From Osmia lignaria lignaria (Eukaryota > Arthropoda > Insecta > Hymenoptera > Megachilidae), in NCBI RefSeq assembly GCF_051020975.1, contig NW_027478161.1, positions 6,882,001-6,946,000 on the forward strand: 64,000 bases of DNA, written 5' to 3'. The notes below the pieces were generated by a model. It was given only the letters and a program-made list of their open reading frames with translations. It was not told the DNA's origin and ran no database searches. The translations under genes were made by a program, and so were the position numbers. Below, one piece after another: positions 48,936 through 60,205 of this stretch (within the stretch, counting starts at the first letter, position 1; every line of letters starts with the position of its first letter).

Positions 48936-51189
48936 TTGCAGATATATCTCAAGGGAAGGGGCCTGACCGACATATTTCGAGATATTTCTTCTTCTTGTTG
49001 TTCTTCTTCTGCACAGCTAAGCTGGAAGTGGCATTTGCGGCTCGCACTAGTGCAGAGTTATCTCAAAGAAAGGGGCCACGGTGTTTCTGTATCTCTATTA
49101 TGTTGGTGCGGCTTCGGAACTTTTAAATATCTCGATGTATCTCGAAAACTACGCTTCTGATCAAAAAATATCATAGAACATAAATTGTAGGAAACATAAT
49201 TCTCTACAAAAAATGTCTCTTACCATTTTGCCATAGCTCGCTTCGTTTCCGAGATATTTGCAGATTCAGCTCAAAGGAACTGGCCTGACGGACATATTTC
49301 GAGATATTTCTTCTTCTTGTTGTTCTTCCTCTGCACAGCTAAGCTGGAAGTGGCATTTGCAGCTCGCAATAGTGCAGAGTTATCTCAAAGAAAGGGGCCA
49401 CGGTGTTTCTGTATCTCTATTATGTTGGTGCGGCTTCGGAACTTTTAAATATCTTAATATATCTCGAGAACTACGCATCTGATCAAAAAATATCATAGAA
49501 CATAAAAAGTAGGAAACTTAATTCTCTACAAAAAAGGTCTCTTCACATTTTGCCATAGCTCGCTTCGTTTCCGAGATATTTGCAGATTTATCTCAAGGGA
49601 AGGGGCCTGACGGACATATTTCGAGATATTTCTTCTTCTTGTTGTTCTTCTTCTGCACAGCTAAGCTGGAAGTGGCATTTGCGGCTCGCACTAGTGCAGA
49701 GTTATCTCAAAGAAAGGGGCCACGGTGTTTCTGTATCTCTATTATGTTGGTGCGGCTTCGGAACTTTTAAATATCTCGATATATCTCGAAAACTACGCTT
49801 CTGATCAAAAAATATCATAGAGCATAAATTGTAGGAAACAGAATTCTCTACAAAAAAGGTCTCTTAACATTTTGCCATAGCTCGCTTCGTTTCCGAGATA
49901 TTTGCAGATATATCTCAAGGGAAGGGGCCTGACGGACATATTTCGAGATATTTCTTCTTCTTGTTGTTCTTCTTCTGCACAGCTAAGCTGGAAGTGGCAT
50001 TTGCGGCTCGCACTAGTGCAGAGTTATCTCAAAGAAAGGGGCCACGTTGTTTCTGTATCTCTATTATGTTGGTGCGGCTTCGGAACTTTTAAATATCTCG
50101 ATGTATCTCGAAAACTACGCTTCTGATCAAAAAATATCATAGAACATAAATTGTAGGAAACATAATGCTCTACAAAAAAGGTCTCTGAACATTTTGCCAT
50201 AGCTCGCTTCGTTTCCGAGATATTTGCAGATATATCTCAAGGGAAGGGGCCTGACGGACATATTTCGAGATATTTCTTCTTCTTGTTGTTCTTCTTCTGC
50301 ACAGCTAAGCTGGAAGTGGCATTTGCGGCTCGCACTAGTGAGGAGTTATCTCAAAGAAAGGGGCCACGGTGTTTCTGTATCTCTATTATGTTGGTGCGGC
50401 TTCGGAACTTTTAAATATCTCGATGTATCTCGAAAACTACGCTTCTGATCAAAAAATATCATAGAACATAAATTGTAGGAAACATAATTCTCTACAAAAA
50501 ACGTCTCTTAACATTTTGCGATAGCTCGCTTCGTTTCCGAGATATTTGCAGATTCAGCTCAAAGGAACTGGCCTGACGGACATATTTCGAGATATTTCTT
50601 CTTCTTGTTGTTCTTCCTCTGCACAGCTAAGCTGGAAGTGGCATTTGCGGCTCGCACTAGTGCAGAGTTATCTCAACGAAAGGGGCCACGGTGTTTCTGT
50701 ATCTCTATTATGTTGGTGCGGCTTCGGAACTTTTAAATATCTCGATATATCTGGAAAACTACGCTTCTGATCAAAAAATATCATAGAACATAAATTGTAG
50801 GAAACATAATTCTCTACAAAAAAGGTCTCTTAACATTTTGCCATAGCTCGCTTCGTTTCCGAGATATTTGCAGATATATCTCAAGGGAAGGGGCCTGACG
50901 GACAGATTTCGAGATATTTCTTCTTCTTGTTGTTCTTCTTCTGCACAGCTGTACTGGAAGTGGCATTTCCAGCTCGCAATAGTGCAGAGTTATCTCAAAG
51001 AGAGGGGCCACGGTGTTTCTGTATCTCTATTATGTTGGTGCGGCTTCGGAACTTTTAAATATCTTGATATATCTCGAGAACTACGCATCTGATCAAAAAA
51101 TATCATAGAAGATAAAAAGTAGGAAGCTTAATTCTCTACAAAAAAGGTATCTTAACATTTTGCCACAGCTCGCTTCGTTTCCGAGATAT
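48936..51189 (+). repeat. R-K units with a four-unit repeat, then a divergent N unit
   Basis: 48936 R (cctgaccgac, tcgatgtatc), 49258 K (aatatcttaatat), 49580 R (tail aacagaattctc), 49902 R (cacgttgtttc, tcgatgtatc), 50224 R (gtgaggag, tcgatgtatc), 50546 K with an R right part (ctcaacgaaag), 50868 N (gacagatttcg, cagctgtactgg). The linker with aataatgctc followed by an R unit occurs at 48875 and 50163, offset 1,288 bp. The 49841 gaattc is one of three EcoRI sites I noticed (also 52739 and 54027). Confidence 0.8.
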
Positions 51190-52477
51190 TTGCAGATTTA
51201 TCTCAAGGGAAGGGGCCTGACGGACATATTTCGAGATATTTCTTCTTCTTGTTGTTCTTCTTCTGCACAGCTAAGCTGGAGGTGGCATTTACAGCTCGCA
51301 ATAGTGCAGAGTTATCTCAAAGAAAGGGGCCACGGTGTTTCTGTATCTCCATTATGTTGGTGCGGCTTCGGAACTTTTAAATATCTTGATATATCTCGAG
51401 AACTACGCATCTGATCAAAAAATATCATGGAAGATAAAAAGTAGGAAACTTAATTCTCTACAAAAAATGTCTCTTAACATTTTGCCATAGCTCGCTTCGT
51501 TTCCGAGATATTTGCAGATTCAGCTCAAAGGAACTGGCCTGACGGACATATTTCGAGATATTTCTTCTTCTTGTTGTTCTTCCTCTGCACAGCTAAGCTG
51601 GAAGTGGCATTTGCAGCTCGCAATAGTGCAGAGTTATCTCAAAGAAAGGGGCCACGGTGTTTCTGTATCTCTATTATGTTGGTGCGGCTTCGGAACTTTT
51701 AAATATCTTGATATATCTCGAGAACTACGCATCTGATCAAAAAATATCATAGAACATAAAAAGTAGGAAGCTTAATTCTCTACAAAAAAGGTATCTTAAC
51801 ATTTTGCCATAGCTCGCTTCGTTTCCGAGATATTTGCAGATTTATCTCAAGGGAAGGGGCCTGACGGACATATTTCGAGATATTTCTTCTTCTTGTTGTT
51901 CTTCTTCTGCACAGCTAAGCTGGAGGTGGCATTTACAGCTCGCAATAGTGCAGAGTTATCTCAAAGAAAGGGGCCACGGTGTTTCTGTATCTCCATTATG
52001 TTGGTGCGGCTTCGGAACTTTTAAATATCTTGATATATCTCGAGAACTACGCATCTGATCAAAAAATATCATGGAAGATAAAAAGTAGGAAACTTAATTC
52101 TCTACAAAAAATGTCTCTTAACATTTTGCCATAGCTCGCTTCGTTTCCGAGATATTTGCAGATTCAGCTCAAAGGAACTGGCCTGACGGACATATTTCGA
52201 GATATTTCTTCTTCTTGTTGTTCTTCCTCTGCACAGCTAAGCTGGAAGTGGCATTTGCAGCTCGCAATAGTGCAGAGTTATCTCAAAGAAAGGGGCCACG
52301 GTGTTTCTGTATCTCTATTATGTTGGTGCGGCTTCGGAACTTTTAAATATCTTGATATATCTCGAGAACTACGCATCTGATCAAAAAATATCATAGAACA
52401 TAAAAAGTAGGAAACTTAATTCTCTACAAAAAAGGTCTCTTAACATTTTGCCATAGCTCGCTTCGTTTCCGAGATAT
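51190..52477 (+). repeat. Tandem T-K dimer duplication (2 x 644 bp)
   Basis: 51190 and 51834 share gctggaggtgg, catttacag and tatctccatta, and end atcatggaagat. 51512 and 52156 are matching K units. Both dimers are preceded by a linker with ggaagctt (HindIII at 51124 and 51768) and aaaaaaggtatctt. The spacing is exactly 644 bp. Confidence 0.9.
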
Positions 52478-54409
52478 TTGCAGATTTATCTCAAGGGAAG
52501 GGGCCTGACGGACATATTTCGAGATATTTCTTCTTCTTGTTGTTCTTCTTCTGCACAGCTAAGCTGGAGGTGGCATTTGCGGCTCGCACTAGTGCAGAGT
52601 TATCTCAAAGAAAGGGGCCACGGTGTTTCTGTATCTCTATTATGTTGGTGCGGCTTCGGAACTTTTAAATATCTCGATATATCTCGAAAACTACGCTTCT
52701 GATCAAAAAATATCATAGAGCATAAATTGTAGGAAACAGAATTCTCTACAAAAAAGGTCTCTTAAGATTTTGCCATAGCTCGCTTCGTTTCCGAGATATT
52801 TGCAGATTTATCTCAAGGGAAGGGGCCTAACGGACATATTTCGAGATATTTCTTCTTCTTGTTGTTCTTCTTCTGCACAGCTAAGCTGGAAGTGGCATTT
52901 ACAGCTCGCAATAGTGCAGAGTTATCTCAAAGAAAGGGGCCACGGTGTTTCTGTATCTCTATTATGTTGGTGCGGCTTCGGAACTTTTAAATATCTTGAT
53001 ATATCTCGAGAACTACGCATCTGATCAAAAAATATCATAGAACATAAAAAGTAGGAAACTTAATTCTCTACAAAAGAGGTCTCTTAACATTTTGCCATAG
53101 CTCGCTTCGTTTCCGAGATATTTGCAGATTTATCTCAAGGGAAGGGGCCTGACGGACATATTTCGAGATATTTCTTCTTCTTGTTGTTCTTCTTCTGCAC
53201 AGCTAAACTGGAAGTGGCATTTCCAGCTCGCAATAGTGCAGAGTTATCTCAAAGAGAGGGGCCACGGTGTTTCTGTATCTCCATTATGTTGGTGCGGCTT
53301 CGGAACTTTTAAATATCTTGATATATCTCGAGAACTACGCATCTGATCAAAAAATATCATGGAAGATAAAAAGTAGGAAACTTAATTCTCTACAAAAAAT
53401 GTCTCTTAACATTTTGCCATAGCTCGCTTCGTTTCCGAGATATTTGCAGATTCAGCTCAAAGGAACTGGCCTGACGGACATATTTCGAGATATTTCTTCT
53501 TCTTGTTGTTCTTCCTCTGCACAGCTAAGCTGGAAGTGGCATTTGCAGCTCGCAATAGTGCAGAGTTATCTCAAAGAAAGGGGCCACGGTGTTTCTGTAT
53601 CTCTATTATGTTGGTGCGGCTTCGGAACTTTTAAATATCTTGATATATCTCGAGAACTACGCATCTGATCAAAAAATATCATAGAACATAAAAAGTAGGA
53701 AACTTAATTCTCTACAAAAAAGGTCTCTTAACATTTTGCCATAGCTCGCTTCGTTTCCAAGATATTTGCAGATTTATCTCAAGGGAAGGGGCCTGACGGA
53801 CATATTTCGAGATATTTCTTCTTCTTGTTGTTCTTCTTCTGCACAGCTAAGCTGGAAGTGGCATTTGCGGCTCGCACTAGTGCAGAGTTATCTCAAAGAA
53901 AGGGGCCACGGTGTTTCTGTATCTCTATTATGTTGGTGCGGCTTCGGCACTTTTAAATATCTCGATATATCTCGAAAACTACGCTTCTGATCAAAAAATA
54001 TCATAGAGCATAAATTGTAGGAAACAGAATTCTCTACAAAAAAGGTCTCTTAACATTTTGCCATAGCTCGCTTCGTTTCCGAGATATTTGCAGATTTATC
54101 TCAAGGGAAGGGGCCTAACGGACATATTTCGAGATATTTCTTCTTCTTGTTGTTCTTCTTCTGCACAGCTAAGCTGGAAGTGGCATTTACAGCTCGCAAT
54201 AGTGCAGAGTTATCTCAAAGAAAGGGGCCACGGTGTTTCTGTATCTCTATTATGTTGGTGCGGCTTCGGAACTTTTAAATATCTCGATGTATCTCGAAAA
54301 CTACGCTTCTGATCAAAAAATATCATAGAACATAAATTGTAGGAAACATAATTCTCTACAAAAAAGGTCTCTTAACATTTTGCCATAGCTCGCTTCGTTT
54401 CCGAGATAT
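51834..54409 (+). repeat. Four-unit HOR, two copies (1,288 bp apart)
   Basis: Order 51834 (T, tatctccatta, atcatggaagat), 52156 (K), 52478 (R, gagcataaattg with aacagaattc), 52800 (T, ggcctaacgg). It is followed by 53122 (left part N, right part with tatctccatta and atcatggaagat), 53444 (K), 53766 (R, same aacagaattc tail), 54088 (T, ggcctaacgg). In the second copy the left part of the first unit has been replaced by an N unit. This overlaps the dimer at 51190-52477. Confidence 0.85.
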
Positions 54410-56985
54410 TTGCAGATATATCTCAAGGGAAGGGGCCTGACGGACATATTTCGAGATATTTCTTCTTCTTGTTGTTCTTCTTCTGCACAGCTAAGCTGGA
54501 AGTGGCATTTACAGCTCGCAATAGTGCAGAGTTATCTCAAAGAAAGGAGCCACGGTGTTTCTGTATCTCTATTATGTCGGTGCGGCTTCGGAACTTTTAA
54601 ATATCTTGATATATCTCGAGAACTACGCATTTAATCAAAAAATATCATAGAACATAAAAAGTAGGAAACTTAATTCTCTACAAAAAAGGTCTCTTAACAT
54701 TTTGCCATAGCTCGCTTCGTTTCCGAGATATTTGCAGATTTATCTCAAGGGAAGGGGCCTGACGGACATATTTCGAGATATTTCTTCTTCTTGTTGTTCT
54801 TCTTCTGCACAGCTAAGCTGGAAGTGGCATTTGCGGCTCGCACTAGTGCAGAGTTATCTCAAAGAAAGGGGCCACGGTGTTTCTGTATCCCTATTATGTT
54901 GGTGCGGCTTCGGAACTTTTAAATATCTCGATATATCTCGAAAACTACGCTTCTGATCAAAAAATATCATAGAACATAAATTGTAGGAAACATAATTCTC
55001 TACAAAAAAGGTCTCTTAACATTTTGCCATAGCTCGCTTCGTTTCCGAGATATTTGCAGATTCAGCTCAAAGGAACTGGCCTGACGGACATATTTCGAGA
55101 TATTTCTTCTTCTTGTTGTTCTTCCTCTGCACAGCTAAGCTGGAAGTGGCATTTGCAGCTCGCAATAGTGCAGAGTTATCTCAAAGAAAGGGGCCACGGT
55201 GTTTCTGTATCTCTATTATGTTGGTGCGGCTTCGGAACTTTTAAATATCTTGATATATCTCGAGAACTACGCATCTGATCAAAAAATATCATACAACATA
55301 AAAAGTAGGAAACTTAATTCTCTACAAAAAAGGTCTCTTAACATTTTGCCATAGCTCGCTTCGTTTCCGAGATATTTGCAGATTTATCTCAAGGGAAGGG
55401 GCCTGACGGACATATTTCGAGATATTTCTTCTTCTTGTTGTTCTTCCTCTGCACAGCTAAGCTGGAAGTGGCATTTGCAGCTCGCAATAGTGCAGAGTTA
55501 TCTCAAAGAAAGGGGCCACGGTGTTTCTGTATCCCTATTATGTTGGTGCGGCTTCTGAACTTTTAAATATCTCGATATATCTCGAAAACTACGCTTCTGA
55601 CCAAAAAATATCATAGAACGTAAATTGTAGGAAACATAATTCTCTACAAAAAACGTCTCTTAACATTTTGCCATAGCTCGCTTCGTTTCCGAGATATTTG
55701 CAGATTCAGCTCAAAGGAACTGGCCTGACGGACATATTTCGAGATATTTCTTCTTCTTGTTGTTCTTCCTCTGCACAGCTAAGCTGGAAGTGGCATTTGC
55801 GGCTCGCACTAGTGCAGAGTTATCTCAAAGAAAGGGGCCACGGTGTTTCTGTATCCCTATTATGTTGGTGCGGCTTCGGAACTTTTAAATATCTCGATAT
55901 ATCTCGAAAACTACGCTTCTGATCAAAAAATATCATAGAACATAAATTGTAGGAAACATAATTCTCTACAAAAAACGTCTCTTAACATTTTGCCATAGCT
56001 CGCTTCGTTTCCGAGATATTTGCCGATTCAGCTCAAAGGAACTGGCCTGACGGACATATTTCGAGATATTTCTTCTTCTTGTTGTTCTTCCTCTGCACAG
56101 CTAAGCTGGAAGTGGCATTTGCAGCTCGCAATAGTGCAGAGTTATCTCAAAGAAAGGGGCCACGGTGTTTCTGTATCTCTATTATGTTGGTGCGGCTACG
56201 AAACTTTTAAATATCTTGATATATCTCGAGAACTACGCATCTGATCAAAAAATATCATAGAACATAAAAAGTAGGAAACTTAGTTGTCTACAAAAAAGGT
56301 CTCTCAACATTTTGCCATAGCTCGCTTCGTTTCCGAGATATTTGCAGATTTATCTCAAGGGAAGGGGCCTGACGGCCATATTTCGAGATATTTCTTCTTC
56401 TTGTTGTTCTTCTTCTGCACAGCTAAGCTGGAAGTGGCATTTACAGCTCGCAATAGTGCAGAGTTATCTCAAAGAAAGGGGCCACGGTGTTTCTGTATCT
56501 CTATTATGTTGGTGCGGCTTCGGAACTTTTAAATATCTTGATATATCTCGAGAACTACGCATCTGATCAAAAAATATCATAGAACATAAAAAGTAGGAAA
56601 CTTAATTCTCTACAAAAGAGGTCTCTTAACATTTTGCCATAGCTCGCTTCGTTTCCGAGATATTTGCAGATTTATCTCAAGGGAAGGGGCCTGACGGACA
56701 TATTTCGAGATATTTCTTCTTCTTGTTGTTCTTCTTCTGCACAGCTAAGCTGGAAGTGGCATTTGCGGCTCGCACTAGTGCAGAGTTATCTCAAAGAAAG
56801 GGGCCACGGTATTTCTGTATCCCTATTATGTTGGTGCGGCTTCGGAACTTTTAAATATCTCGATATATCTCGAAAACTACGCTTCTGATCAAAAAATATC
56901 ATAGTACATAAATTGTAGGAAACATAATTCTCTACAAAAAAGGTCTCTTAACATTTTGCCATACCTCGCTTCGTTTCCGAGATAT
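54410..56985 (+). repeat. Eight T, R, K and S units
   Basis: 54410 T (aaggagcc, ttatgtcggtg, catttaatc), 54732 R, 55054 K, 55376 S with ttcctctgc and cttctgaac, 55698 K with an R right part, 56020 K (gccgattcag, ggctacgaaac), 56342 T (gacggccatatt), 56664 R (cggtatttc). K units are dense: three of four between 55054 and 56341. The K-associated ttcctctgc in 55376, which lacks the K box itself, suggests a conversion tract. Confidence 0.8.
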
Positions 56986-59900
56986 TTGCAGATATATCTC
57001 AAGGGAAGGGGCCTGACGGACATATTTCGAGATATTTCTTCTTCTTGTTGTTCTTCTTCTGCACAGCTAAGCTGGAAGTGGCATTTGCGGCTCGCACTAT
57101 TGCAGAGTTATCTCAAAGAAAGGGGCCACGGTGTTTCTGTATCTCTATTATGTTGGTGCGGCTTCGGAACTTTTAAATATCTTGATATATCTCGAGAACT
57201 GCGCATCTGATCAAAAAATATCATAGAACATAAAAAGTAGGAAACTTAATTCTCTACAAAAAAGGTCTCTTAACATTTTGCCATAGCTCGCTTCGTTTCC
57301 GAGATATTTGCAGATTTATCTCAAGGGAAGGGGCCTAACGGACATATTTCGAGTTATTTCTTCTTCTTGTTGTTCTTCCTCTGCACAGCTAAACTGGAAG
57401 TGGCATTTCCAGCTCGCAATAGTGCAGAGTTATCTCAAAGAAAGGGGCCACGGTGTTTCTGTATGTGTATTATGTTGGTGCGGCTTCGGCACTTTTAAAT
57501 ATCTTGATATATCTCGAGAACTACGCATCTGATCAAAAAATATCATAGAAGATAAAAAGTAGGAAACTTAATTCTCTACAAAGAAGGTCTCTTAACATTT
57601 CGCCATAGCTCGCTTCGTTTCCGAGATATTTGCAGATTTATCTCAAGGGAAGGGGCCTGTCGGACATATTTCGAGATATTTCTTCTTCTTGTTGTTCTTC
57701 TTCTGCACAGCTAAGCTGGAAGTGGCATTTGCGGCTCGCACTAGTGCAGAGTTATCTCAAAGAAAGGGGCCACGGTGTTTCTGTATCTCTATTATGTTGG
57801 TGCGGCTTCGGAACTTTTAAATATCTCGATATATCTCGAAAACTACGCTTCTGATCGAAAAATATCATAGAACATAAATTGTAGGAAACATAATTCTCTA
57901 CAAAAAACGTCTCTTAACATTTTGCCATAGCTCGCTTCGTTTCCGAGATATTTGCAGATTTATCTCAAGGGAAGGGGCCTAACGGACATATTTCGAGATA
58001 TTTCTTCTTCTTGTTGTTCTTCTTCTGCACAGCTAAGCTGGAAGTGGCATTTGCGGCTCGCACTATTGCAGAGTTATCTCAAAGAAAGGGGCCACGGTGT
58101 TTCTGTATCTCTATTATGTTGGTGCGGCTTCGGAACTTTTAAATATCTTGATATATCTCGCGAACTACTCATCTGATCAAAAAATATCATAGAACATAAA
58201 AAGTAGGAAACTTAATTCTCTACAAAAAAGGTCTCCCAACATTTTGCCATAGCTCGCTTCGTTTCCGAGATATTTGCAGATTTATCTCAAGGGAAGGGGC
58301 CTAACGGACATATTGCGAGATATTTCTTCTTCTTGTTGTTCTTCTTCTGCACAGCTAAACTGGAAGTGGCATTTCCAGCTCGCAATAGTGCAGAGTTATC
58401 TCAAAGAAAGGGGCCACGGTGTTTCTGTATCTCTATTATGTTGGTGCGGCTTCGGAACTTTTAAATATCTTGATATATCTCGAGAACTACGCATCTGATC
58501 AAAAAATATCATAGAACATAAAAAGTAGGAAACTTAATTCTCTACAAAAAAGGTCTCTTAACATTTTGCCATAGCTCGCGTCGTTTCCGAGATATTTGCA
58601 GATTTATCTCAAGGGAAGGGGCCTAACGGACATATTTCGAGATATTTCTTCTTCTTGTTGTTCTTCTTCTGCACAGCTAAACTGGAAGTGGCATTTCCAG
58701 CTCGCAATAGTGCAGAGTTATCTCAAAGAAAGGAGCCACGGTGTTTCTGTATCTCTATTATGTTGGTGCGGCTTCGGAACTTTTAAATATCTTGATATAT
58801 CTCGAGAACTACGCATCTGATCAAAAAATATCATAGAACATAAAAAGTAGGAAACTTAATTCTCTACAAAAAAGGTCTCTTAACATTTTGCCATACCTCG
58901 CTTCGTTTCCGAGATATTTGCAGATTTATCTCAAGGGAAGGGGCCTGACGGACATATTTCGAGATATTTCTTCTTCTTGTTATTCTTCTTCTGCACAGCT
59001 AAGCTGGAAGTGGCATTTGCGGCTCGCACTAGTGCAGAGTTATCTCAAAGAAAGGGGCCACGGTGTTTCTGTATCTGTATTATGTTGGTGCGGCTTCGGA
59101 ACTTTTAAATATCTTGATATATCTCGAGAACTACGCATCTGATCAAAAAATATCATAGAACATAAAAAGTAGGAAACTTAATTCTCTACAAAAAACGTCT
59201 CTTAACATTTTGCCATAGCTCGCTTCGTTTCCGAGATATTTGCAGATTTATCTCAAGGGAAGGGGCCTGACGGACATATTTCGAGATATTTCTTCTTCTT
59301 GTTGTTCTTCTTCTGCACAGCTAAGCTGGAAGTGGCATTTGCGGCTCGCACTAGTGCAGAGTTATCTCAAAGAAAGGGGCCACGGTGTTTCTGTATGTGT
59401 ATTATGTTGGTGCGGCTTCGGCACTTTTAAATATCTTGATATATCTCGAGAACTACGCATCTGATCAAAAAATATCATAGAAGATAAAAAGTAGGAAACT
59501 TAATTCTCTACAAAGAAGGTCTCTTAACATTTCGCCATAGCTCGCTTCGTTTCCGAGATATTTGCAGATTTATCTCAAGGGAAGGGGCCTGTCGGACATA
59601 TTTCGAGATATTTCTTCTTCTTGTTGTTCTTCTTCTGCACAGTTAAGCTGGAAGTGGCATTTGCGGCTCGCACTAGTGCAGAGTTATCTCAAAGAAAGGG
59701 GCCACGGTGTTTCTGTATCTCTATTATGTTGGTGCGGCTTCGGAACTTTTAAATATCTCGATATATCTCGAAAACTACGCTTCTGATCGAAAAATATCAT
59801 AGAACATAAATTGTAGGAAACATAATTCTCTACAAAAAACGTCTCTTAACATTTTGCCATAGCTCGCTTCGTTTCCGAGATATTTGCAGATTTATCTCAA

Positions 59901-60205
59901 GGGAAGGGGCCTAACGGACATATTTCGAGATATTTCTTCTTCTTGTTGTTCTTCTTCTGCACAGCTAAGCTGGAAGTGGCATTTGCGGCTCGCACTATTG
60001 CAGAGTTATCTAAAAGAAAGGGGCCACGGTGTTTCTGTATCTCTATTATGTTGGTGCGGCTTCGGAACTTTTAAATATCTTGATATATCTCGAGAACTAC
60101 GCGTCTGATCAAAAAATATCATAGAACATAAAAAGTAGGAAACATAATTCTCTACAAAAAAGGTCTCTCAACATTTTGCCATAGCTCGCTTCGTTTCCGA
60201 GATAT
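56986..60205 (+). repeat. Right hexamer HOR: 1.67 copies at 1,932 bp
   Basis: 56986-58273 (four units) is repeated at 58918-60205. Shared private markers: ccatacctcg at 56959 and 58891; gtatgtgtatta with cttcggcac in 57308 and 59240; acaaagaagg and atttcgccatag in the following linkers; gcctgtcggac in 57630 and 59562; gcactattgc in 57952 and 59884. Units 58274 and 58596 (both N) lie between. Unit 57308 has an N core where 59240 has an R core, so the centre of one was converted. Confidence 0.88.
58680..58702 (+). other. Imperfect hairpin, N-type form
   Basis: Left arm AACTGGAA, loop gtggcat, right arm TTCCAGCT. Seven of eight positions pair, including a perfect CTGGAA/TTCCAG core. In S units the left arm is AGCTGGAA and the right arm TTGCAGCT, again seven of eight, with the mismatch at a different position. 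Confidence 0.6.

Noticed and set aside
318..60205. HOR lengths of 966 and 1,932 bp as frame-preserving coding repeats
   Set aside because: Trimers and hexamers are divisible by three, but dimers (644) and tetramers (1,288) are equally common, and every single unit shifts frame and contains stops.
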